Origin: Streptomyces sp. NRRL B-24484
GTDB taxonomy: Bacteria; Actinomycetota; Actinomycetes; Streptomycetales; Streptomycetaceae
Direction: 5' to 3'
Assembly: GCF_000717715.1 (NCBI RefSeq)
Contig: NZ_JOAI01000087.1
Coordinates: 1-11,755 of the forward strand
DNA length: 11,755 nucleotides
Shown here: piece after piece, positions 6,995 to 11,755 of the stretch
Layout of the letters: each line of letters starts with the position of its first letter
Numbering within the stretch: the first letter of the stretch is position 1
The notes under the pieces: generated by a model
Databases searched by the model: none
Told to the model about the DNA's origin: nothing
Seen by the model: the letters and a program-made list of their open reading frames with translations, nothing else
Translations under genes and position numbers: made by a program

Positions 6995-9585
6995 GCCCAC
7001 TCCACGCCGTGCTCGGCGAGCTGCGCGAGCTGCCCCGGCGTCAGCTTCGCCCGCCTCGCCTTCGTGTTGTTGAGGAATGCCCCCAGCCCCACGGCCACGA
7101 TCTGCACGTTTTCCTCCCCGCCGGGGCCGGCCACCGTGACCTCGAGCGGCTCTTTGTGCGGGCGCGGGACCCGTGTATGACCCTCTCGCTCGACGAACTG
7201 CGCGAGAGCCGCCAGGCCCTGGGCGAAGCGGTCCGCGCGGGACACCTTCGGCTTCGCCTCCGCCGCGGCCTTCGCGGCCACCAGCTCCGGGTCCGGCTCG
7301 ACACCGATCGCGGTCAGCAGGTCCTGCTGGTCCTGCTCCAGGCCGGGCCAGCCGGCGCGCTGCGCCACGACCCAGCGGCCGAGCTGCTCGCCCTCGAACA
7401 CCCTCTCCTCCGGCAGCTGCGCCCAGTCGACGCGGCCGTCGGACTCCAGCCACCACATCCGCGCCACCGAGTAGGCGCGCTGCCAGACGATCGGCCAGGT
7501 GGGGCACCAGAACGGGTCGATCTCCTCCAGCGCACGGCGTCGCTCCGGCGCCAGCGCCCCCGGCTCGCCCACGGGCACCTGAGCGGCGGCCCTCAACTCC
7601 GCGAGCCACGTCCCGATTGGGTAAGACCCGATCGAGGCCCGCGCCGGAGCAGCCAGAGACGAACCGTGCTCCTTCGCCCAGACCCGAGCCCAGGCCACGC
7701 CGACCTCGAACCGCGCATCCGACACTGACCAGATCATCCCCAGCGCATCCAGCATCTCCACCCGATGACGCGCCAATTCACCCACCGCATGCTCAGAACG
7801 TCTGTCCGACACCCATTTGCCAAGCGGAAAATTACCCTCCATCCCCACCATTTCCGAATAGGGAACGTCGAGCCCACCCGTCTCCTGGAACCAGCGCCGA
7901 GCGTGATTGATACCCTCCCGCCAGTACTGATTCTCCCCCTTCAACACCCGCGAAGCGATGAACAACGCAAGCACGTTCTCATCCACCGGAGACTGGAACC
8001 GTACGGGCAATGTGAACGCACCCGACCCACCCTCACCTGACCAGCCCTCACCAGGCAATCCGGCAGCCTCGGCGCTGCGCCCCTTGGTGCGCTTGCCGGA
8101 CCGCTGCGGCACTGCGAGGGCCTCGACCACGCGGGCGTCGTGGCTGCGGAGCGCGGTGAGGATCTTGACCAGGGGACCGTAGCTGTCCGACTCCAGAATG
8201 TCCCCGGGCTCCTCACCGGCCGCCAGGAAAATCGGCACGATAAGGCTTGCCGTCTTGCCCTCGCCAGGCTTGATCCGCAGGGCGCGGCCGATGGCCTGGA
8301 CGATATCGACCATGCTGCCCCGGCCGGTTAGTACGACCGAGTCTGCATTCGGAATGTCCACTCCTTCGCCGAGAATACGGCACTGGGACACGATCCTGTG
8401 CTTGAGACCGTCGTCCTCCTCACTCTCCCCGAACCCGCGGATGACGTCCTTGCGGAAATCCACGTCGTGCTCGCCGGACAGCCACTGCGCCCACACTTCG
8501 GCCGGGTATTTCTGCGGATTCTCGTGGTGCATCTTTTCGACGGTCTGGTTCAGCGTCTCGGAGAAGTAGCGGGCTTCGAGCGTGCGGTTGTGGAAGGTGA
8601 TGCACCGCTCCAGCCCTCGCTCGACGACGGTTTTGATCAGGCCGGCCTGGATCGCGGCGAGGTGTGCGGCCGGCACCTCGTCCTCGCTCCCGTCGGGGGC
8701 CTCGCCGACGCCCGGCCCCCAGGGCACGCCCTGCCGCTCGGCGCCGTCGCGGTCGGCGCGCGGTTCGCGCAGCTCCAGCACCACCACCTCGAACGGCGCC
8801 AGCAGCTTGCGGTCGATGGCCTCTGCGAGGCCCAGGGTGAACACCTGGGGGCCGTAGAGGCGCTGGTCGTCCATGGACACCGCGAACTCCTCCGGGAGCG
8901 GCTGGTGGGCGTCCTCACGCCGTTTCATGGCCGCGCTGGGTGGCGCCCAGATCCGGGGCGTCGCGGTCATGTAGAGCCGCCGCTCGGCGGGGATCTCGCC
9001 CTGGTCGTGAACGACGGTCCAGGACTTCTCGATGCTGCCGGAGGAGCGGTGGGCCTCGTCGCAGACCATCAGGGCCAGCGGCGACAGGATCTTGCCCTGG
9101 CGTTCGGCCCAGAACCTGTAGGCGTCCGCCACGGCGCCGACCGAGGCGTACGTGGCGAACAACGTGACCGGCCGGCGGCGAGCGGCCGCCTGGTCCAGCC
9201 ACATGCCGATCATCAGCGGACTGGTCGTCGCCCTCACCCCGTAGGGCAGCTCGGAGTCGATCAGCGAGCAGATCGTGTACACCTCCCCGGACCGGCCCAC
9301 GGCCCGCCAGGAGCCGATCATCTGCAGCAGCAGATCCAGCGTCGGCACCACCACCAGCACCACCCCGTGCGGCGCCAGCCTCTGCCCCGCCGCCGCCCCG
9401 ACGAACGACTTCCCGGAGCCGGTGGCCATCTGCACCGTCACCCGCAGCCCACCCGGCAGCACCGGCTGCCCCGGACGGGGCGTCAGGCCCCGCACAATGG
9501 CCTCCAGCGCCTCCTCCTGATGCCCCCGCAGGGAGACGCCGCCGACAGGCCGAGCGGCCGTCAGGCCGGGCTTCACGATGCTCAC
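6991..9585 (-). CDS. DEAD/DEAH-type helicase with four helicase-associated repeats, 864 aa
   Basis: An ATP-dependent nucleic-acid helicase or translocase of superfamily 2. Motifs are in order: Q-like RGHQEEAL (20-27), Walker A ATGSGKS (54-60), DEAH (176-179), motif III TAT (207-209), motif V-like ILGEGVDIPNADSV (404-417), and motif VI QAIGRALR (430-437) with arginine fingers. Downstream are four helicase-associated (HA) repeats, about 555-620, 626-693, 697-765 and 783-864. Each is a tryptophan-anchored helical unit with a 'LG.W' core, as in LGKWVSDRR (588-596) and LGRWVVAQR (735-743). The start is GTG 9585: GAAGAGGAG lies nine bases before it, and the 59 upstream in-frame codons are arginine-rich and unlike the family. 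HA-repeat helicases are typical of actinomycetes and their plasmids or chromosome arms. HA repeats are thought to bind nucleic acid, but substrate and role are unknown. It is 209 bases from the toxin gene and coupled to the 79-residue gene. Confidence 0.9.
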   Translation of the reverse strand: MSIVKPGLTAARPVGGVSLRGHQEEALEAIVRGLTPRPGQPVLPGGLRVTVQMATGSGKSFVGAAAGQRLAPHGVVLVVVPTLDLLLQMIGSWRAVGRSGEVYTICSLIDSELPYGVRATTSPLMIGMWLDQAAARRRPVTLFATYASVGAVADAYRFWAERQGKILSPLALMVCDEAHRSSGSIEKSWTVVHDQGEIPAERRLYMTATPRIWAPPSAAMKRREDAHQPLPEEFAVSMDDQRLYGPQVFTLGLAEAIDRKLLAPFEVVVLELREPRADRDGAERQGVPWGPGVGEAPDGSEDEVPAAHLAAIQAGLIKTVVERGLERCITFHNRTLEARYFSETLNQTVEKMHHENPQKYPAEVWAQWLSGEHDVDFRKDVIRGFGESEEDDGLKHRIVSQCRILGEGVDIPNADSVVLTGRGSMVDIVQAIGRALRIKPGEGKTASLIVPIFLAAGEEPGDILESDSYGPLVKILTALRSHDARVVEALAVPQRSGKRTKGRSAEAAGLPGEGWSGEGGSGAFTLPVRFQSPVDENVLALFIASRVLKGENQYWREGINHARRWFQETGGLDVPYSEMVGMEGNFPLGKWVSDRRSEHAVGELARHRVEMLDALGMIWSVSDARFEVGVAWARVWAKEHGSSLAAPARASIGSYPIGTWLAELRAAAQVPVGEPGALAPERRRALEEIDPFWCPTWPIVWQRAYSVARMWWLESDGRVDWAQLPEERVFEGEQLGRWVVAQRAGWPGLEQDQQDLLTAIGVEPDPELVAAKAAAEAKPKVSRADRFAQGLAALAQFVEREGHTRVPRPHKEPLEVTVAGPGGEENVQIVAVGLGAFLNNTKARRAKLTPGQLAQLAEHGVEWA

Positions 9586-9593
9586 GAAGACGG

Positions 9594-9602
9594 ACTCCTC
9601 TT
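9594..9602 (-). promoter_or_regulatory. ribosome binding site of the helicase gene
   Basis: On the - strand GAAGAGGAG lies nine bases before GTG 9585. It fixes that start in place of the upstream ATG at 9762. Confidence 0.55.
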
Positions 9603-9630
9603 CGACGTTCCATCGACACACCCGCAGGCA

Positions 9631-9720
9631 CCCCGCCCGCGGGCCACAGTTCCCCGCAGATCGTGCCCGCATCCGCGGCTTTGCCGTCCGCTGAGGTGCG
9701 TACTCCCTCCGCGGGCGGGG
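9631..9720. repeat. 10-bp inverted repeat upstream of the helicase
   Basis: CCCCGCCCGC (9631-9640) recurs inverted as GCGGGCGGGG (9711-9720), 70 bases apart, in the 209-base gap between toxin and helicase genes. It could be a distant operator pair or a chance match in GC-rich DNA. No clean promoter for the helicase was found in this gap. Confidence 0.3.
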
Positions 9721-9794
9721 ACGGGATGCGTCGGCGGGCGCGGGCGGCGGCTTCCCAATCAAGTCGGCAGGCGCTGGCCTGGTCGGCAGTCGCT

Positions 9795-10073
9795 CTACCA
9801 GTTGCGGTAGATGTCGCGGCGGTTGCCCGCGGCGAGGACCCAGACGATCAGGCGGCCGTCGTCGACGGTGTAGACGATGCGGTAGTCCCCGACCCGCAGG
9901 CGCCAGCGCGCGTTGTGGCCCTGCAGGGCCTTGATGTCGAAGGCGCTGGTGTCCCCGTCGTCCAGTGCCTGCTGCAGCTCGGTGAGGCGGCGCAGGATGC
10001 GCAGGGCGTCGGGCCTTGGGATCTTGAGCATGTCCCGCTGGGCGTGCGCGGTGAACCGCGTGACGTGCCCCAC
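9795..10073 (-). CDS. RelE/ParE-family toxin, 92 aa
   Basis: This is a small basic protein of typical RelE/ParE length. The second half carries the family core: ARWRLRVGDYRIVYTVDD (55-72), a strand IVWVLAAG, then NRRDIYRNW at the end (84-92). R58, R65, R86 and Y89 sit where RelE-type toxins keep the basic and aromatic residues used for ribosome-dependent mRNA cutting. ParE members (gyrase poisons) share the fold, so the target is not certain. The start is GTG 10073, five bases after the antitoxin stop. The preceding GGCGGGACTGA may serve as the ribosome site, implying coupling to the antitoxin. The antitoxin-first order is classical for this pair. The product is expected to be held inactive by the antitoxin until that protein is degraded. 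Confidence 0.88.
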   Translation of the reverse strand: MGHVTRFTAHAQRDMLKIPRPDALRILRRLTELQQALDDGDTSAFDIKALQGHNARWRLRVGDYRIVYTVDDGRLIVWVLAAGNRRDIYRNW

Positions 10074-10078
10074 CGGGG

Positions 10079-10360
10079 TCAGTCCCGCCGCTCGCGCAGC
10101 AGCGCGGCCATCTCCTCCAGGGAGACCGACCCCTCCAGGCCTTCGGCCTCGGCTTCGTCGGCCAGCCGGTTCAGCCAGGCCTCTTCGACCTCCTCGGCGA
10201 GCCTGCTCAAACGCCGGTACTCCCGGACGTCGAGCACCACCGCCTCTTCCCGGCCCCGCCGGGTGATGATCGTCGGCGTCTCGTCCTGACGGGCTCGGTC
10301 GAGGACATCGGCCAGGTGGCTGCGGACCTCCGCCATGGAAGCAATCACAGGCTCAGACAT
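10079..10360 (-). CDS. Phd/YefM-family antitoxin, 93 aa
   Basis: From ATG 10360 the protein begins MSEPVIASMAEVRSHLADVL, the Phd/YefM DNA-binding N-terminus (beta strand plus 'R..L..vl..a' helix). PTIITRRGREEAVVLDVREYRRL (residues about 29-51) follows, the conserved 'i.rrg...avl....y..l' core. The last 40 residues are acidic and helical, as expected for the toxin-wrapping tail. An in-frame ATG at 10393 would add 11 residues containing cysteines and aromatics unlike the family and would overlap the operator, so 10360 is chosen. There is no Shine-Dalgarno. A TACGCT box ends six bases before the ATG, pointing to a leaderless mRNA. The gene lies five bases upstream of the toxin, and the palindrome at 10374-10387 is its likely autoregulatory site. 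Confidence 0.88.
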   Translation of the reverse strand: MSEPVIASMAEVRSHLADVLDRARQDETPTIITRRGREEAVVLDVREYRRLSRLAEEVEEAWLNRLADEAEAEGLEGSVSLEEMAALLRERRD

Positions 10361-10366
10361 GCAACA

Positions 10367-10372
10367 AGCGTA
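10367..10372 (-). promoter_or_regulatory. -10 box of the toxin-antitoxin promoter
   Basis: On the - strand TACGCT (TANNNT) lies six bases before ATG 10360 and one base after the operator palindrome. The -35 region is not clear. The spacing suggests that transcription starts at or next to the ATG. Confidence 0.45.
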
Positions 10373-10373
10373 G

Positions 10374-10387
10374 CAGATGTACATCTG
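10374..10387. promoter_or_regulatory. operator palindrome of the toxin-antitoxin operon
   Basis: CAGATGTACATCTG is a perfect 14-bp palindrome with TGTACA at its centre (10378-10383). It starts 13 bases before the antitoxin ATG and directly abuts the -10 box, so a bound repressor would block RNA polymerase. TGTACA is the core described for YefM-YoeB operators in E. coli, which supports autoregulation by the antitoxin or the complex. Confidence 0.7.
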
Positions 10388-10504
10388 TTTCATGTCGTGA
10401 TCGCAAGAGCCCGCCCACCCCCTGCTGCCTGCGCGCCTCCCGCCGGCCCCGCCTGGGACGCCCTAGGGTCGGCCGCGGAACCGGTTGAGCCGGATTCACC
10501 TCCT

Positions 10505-10549
10505 GACACCGCGGTCCGGCTGCTCCCTGCGCAGCCGGACCGCGGTGTC
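10505..10549. terminator. perfect 19-bp inverted repeat, probable bidirectional terminator
   Basis: GACACCGCGGTCCGGCTGC (10505-10523) pairs without mismatch with GCAGCCGGACCGCGGTGTC (10531-10549) around a 7-base loop. It is the strongest hairpin in the window. Its position, with divergent transcripts leading away from it, is unusual for a terminator of either neighbour, so it could instead insulate the region or be a protein-binding site. Confidence 0.55.
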
Positions 10550-10619
10550 TCCCCTCGGCCCAGGCCGCCCCTGCTCCGGCCAGACCCAGCTGGGCCCTGG
10601 TGCTCGCGGGTGAAGCGTC

Positions 10620-10652
10620 GCCGACGGGCGGCGCGTTACTCCCGCCGTCGGC
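10620..10652. repeat. 8-bp inverted repeat
   Basis: GCCGACGG (10620-10627) pairs with CCGTCGGC (10645-10652), enclosing a 17-base loop with two further G-C pairs. It is part of the hairpin cluster. Confidence 0.35.
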
Positions 10653-10710
10653 CGCCAGGGCCGTAGCGTCCCGGGTGAAGGGGTGGGCTCACCGGCCGTT
10701 CCCTCTTCAC

Positions 10711-10745
10711 CGGCCCGGCCGCCCCTGCACAGGGCGACCGGGCCG
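10711..10745. repeat. 13-bp hairpin with one mismatch
   Basis: CGGCCCGG (10711-10718) pairs with CCGGGCCG (10738-10745). After one C/A mismatch a further 5 bp pair (10720-10724 with 10732-10736) around a 7-base loop. It overlaps at its left end another inverted repeat, GGTGAAG (10674-10680) with CTTCACC (10705-10711). Confidence 0.45.
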
Positions 10746-10772
10746 TACGCGTGCCGTCCGCAGCTCGGCGTC

Positions 10773-10792
10773 ATGGTCCGTGCGCGGACCAT
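10773..10792. repeat. perfect 8-bp hairpin or operator
   Basis: ATGGTCCG (10773-10780) and CGGACCAT (10785-10792) pair perfectly around TGCG. It lies about 20 bases upstream of the possible -35 box at 10813, so it may be an operator for a rightward transcript. Confidence 0.4.
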
Positions 10793-10812
10793 AAACCTCC
10801 TGGTCAAGGCGC

Positions 10813-10841
10813 TGTACCGCACGGTTCGGGTGATCTAGCAT
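10813..10841 (+). promoter_or_regulatory. possible promoter toward the zinc-ribbon/flippase genes
   Basis: TGTACC (10813-10818) and TAGCAT (10836-10841) are 17 bases apart. The -10 box fits TANNNT well and the -35 box poorly. Transcription would start near 10848, about 170 bases before ATG 11016. Confidence 0.3.
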
Positions 10842-10849
10842 TCCGGCAC

Positions 10850-10882
10850 GGCGGCCCCAAACTCCCCCCGGTCGGGGCCGCC
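10850..10882 (+). repeat. 9-bp hairpin just after the possible promoter
   Basis: GGCGGCCCC (10850-10858) pairs with GGGGCCGCC (10874-10882) around a 15-base loop. If the promoter call is right, this forms the very 5' end of the mRNA and could protect it or attenuate transcription. Confidence 0.4.
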
Positions 10883-11015
10883 TTCTGACCGCCCCGGGAC
10901 AGCGGCGCCCGGAGGATCGGGCCGCGACCGACCGAACACCGTTTTCGGGAACCGGACGAGTTACCCGGGCGTGGATTCCCGCCCGGCCCCCACCCGGCCT
11001 GGCACGGTTTGTCCC

Positions 11016-11285
11016 ATGCCCGATTCGTTTCTCCTGATCCTTCCGGTCTTCGTGCTGCCCAGGTGCGCGACCTGCGGGCTCGACACGCAGGGCACGCGGG
11101 CGAAGCCGGGCGGCACGGTGCGCTGCACCGGCTGCAGGACGATGCGCCGGGTCCCGATGGACCGGCCCCTGCACGGGCCCGACGACCCGACAGCGACCGT
11201 GCCGGTGAGAGGCCACCGCCCGAAAGCCCCATGCACCACACCAAGCCCGGCGCAGACGCCCTCACCGGCCGAGCAGCGGGCATGA
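11016..11285 (+). CDS. small zinc-ribbon protein, 89 aa
   Basis: A short hydrophobic start (FLLILPVFVLP, residues 5-15) leads into a zinc-ribbon-like core: C17-AT-C20, then C37-TG-C40, with GGTVRC before the second pair. The tail from residue 48 is proline- and threonine-rich and looks disordered. ATG 11016 is used because the Cys core starts soon after it; the frame extends to 10971 with proline-rich residues and no better start. There is no Shine-Dalgarno before 11016, so the start is uncertain. The TGA stop (11283-11285) overlaps the ATG of the flippase-like gene (11282-11284), which supports both as one operon. I do not recognise a function, and partnership with the flippase is inference. 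Confidence 0.5.
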   Translation: MPDSFLLILPVFVLPRCATCGLDTQGTRAKPGGTVRCTGCRTMRRVPMDRPLHGPDDPTATVPVRGHRPKAPCTTPSPAQTPSPAEQRA

Positions 11286-11755
11286 AGGACAGATTTGGTG
11301 CACCGCTCGCCCAGCTGCGCGAGCGCATGCAGAACGGCACCAGGGGCCAAACAGTGGGGACGCCGCTGGTGCGTAATGGGCGGATCCTGGCCGCCAGCGC
11401 CGTTGTGGCCGCAGGCCTCGGCGCCCTGTTCTGGCTGCTGGCCGCCCGCTGGTTCACCACCGCCACCGTCGGCCGCAGCTACGCCCTCCTCTCGGCGGCG
11501 ATGCTGCTGGCCACCCTCGGCTCCCTCAACCTCGGCGACGTCCTGGTTCGCTTCCTGCCCACCGCAGGAGAGCGCAGCCGCCGCCTGGTGATCCGCTGCT
11601 ACACGATCTCCACCGCGACCGGCGCCGCCGTCGCGGCCGGCTTCGTCCTCCTCGCCCCGCAGCTGGCACCCGGGCTGACCGAGCTGCGCGAACCCTGGTC
11701 CGCGATCCTGTTCATCACCGCGACCTCCGCCTACACCGTCTTCGTCCTGCAGGAC
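11282..11755 (+). CDS. N-terminal part of a polysaccharide-flippase-like membrane protein
   Basis: An open frame of 158 codons runs off the right edge without a stop. Hydrophobic segments lie at about 35-56 (ILAASAVVAAGLGALFWLLAA), 66-86, 105-126 and 140-156, alternating with short charged loops. The pattern RNGRIL (31-36), LFWLLAARWF (49-58), and NLGDVLVRFLPTAG (83-96) resembles the start of Wzx-type oligosaccharide flippases of the MOP superfamily, which move lipid-linked sugars across the membrane for capsule or exopolysaccharide. The ATG overlaps the stop of the zinc-ribbon gene in ATGA. ATG 11327 or GTG 11354 are possible later starts. Family membership is likely; the substrate cannot be told from this fragment. 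Confidence 0.75.
   Translation, partial: MKDRFGAPLAQLRERMQNGTRGQTVGTPLVRNGRILAASAVVAAGLGALFWLLAARWFTTATVGRSYALLSAAMLLATLGSLNLGDVLVRFLPTAGERSRRLVIRCYTISTATGAAVAAGFVLLAPQLAPGLTELREPWSAILFITATSAYTVFVLQD

Larger units (their letters stand above)
10394..11015. other. non-coding hairpin-rich gap
   Basis: This 622-base stretch separates the divergent toxin-antitoxin and zinc-ribbon/flippase genes. Open frames here are arginine/proline-rich shadows. It holds at least six inverted repeats: 10505-10549, 10620-10652, 10674-10711, 10711-10745, 10773-10792 and 10850-10882. It also has a 10-bp palindrome at 10585-10594 and a possible + strand promoter at 10813-10841. No tRNA or other known RNA was recognised. 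Confidence 0.55.

Noticed and set aside
8398..9810. 470-codon + strand frame opposite the helicase
   Set aside because: The composition is His/Arg/Pro/Gly-rich with no motif, and it lies fully antisense to the helicase with its clear SF2 motifs.
11000..11015. TGGCAC-like sigma-54 promoter before the zinc-ribbon gene
   Set aside because: Only the first half fits, the second element is absent, and actinomycetes of this type generally lack sigma-54.
10804..11466. 220-codon - strand frame opposite the zinc-ribbon and flippase genes
   Set aside because: It is antisense to a membrane protein with clear hydrophobic segments, and it is serine/arginine/proline-rich without a domain.

Overview
The window is very GC-rich. 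Its real genes strongly prefer G or C at third codon positions, use GTG starts, and include actinobacterial family types (a resuscitation-promoting-factor-like secreted protein, long 'helicase associated' repeat proteins, an F-x-x-A-T-F repeat membrane protein). This points to a Streptomyces or close relative. The gene mix looks like accessory chromosome-arm or plasmid DNA rather than core genome. That assignment is inference from composition and families, with no database search.

Layout. Positions 3-92 hold the last 29 codons of an unidentified + strand gene. It is followed 35 bases on by a + strand gene (128-1351) for a 407-residue protein whose C-terminal half looks like a HEPN RNase domain. 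From about 1523 to 10360 everything recognisable is on the - strand. In - strand order: a Phd/YefM antitoxin and RelE/ParE toxin pair (10360-10079, 10073-9795); an 864-residue DEAD/DEAH-type helicase with four helicase-associated repeats (9585-6991); a 79-residue Cys/His-containing protein coupled to it by an ATGA overlap (6994-6755), followed by a strong hairpin terminator; an 11-residue-repeat, membrane-anchored pentapeptide-class protein (6234-4252); a secreted Rpf-type transglycosylase whose LysM domain is cut by a one-base frameshift (3744-3045); and a stand-alone AlbA_2 (Schlafen-type) protein (2824-1523) that converges on the HEPN gene. At the right edge, on the + strand, a small zinc-ribbon protein (11016-11285) overlaps by ATGA the start of a polysaccharide-flippase-like membrane protein that runs off the window.

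How it may work together. The HEPN protein, the AlbA_2 protein, the helicase module and the toxin-antitoxin pair are all gene types common in defence or stress islands, and four of them lie within about 10 kb. No single known defence system is recognisable. The best candidate for something undescribed is the helicase plus 79-residue partner module, then the convergent HEPN and AlbA_2 genes. The toxin-antitoxin pair has a visible operator: a perfect 14-bp palindrome with a TGTACA core next to a probable leaderless promoter.

Non-coding DNA. Three longer gaps (3745-4251, 6235-6754, 10361-11015) contain several perfect or near-perfect GC hairpins, including a 19-bp perfect inverted repeat at 10505-10549. 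No tRNA, rRNA, CRISPR array, transposase or insertion-sequence end was seen.
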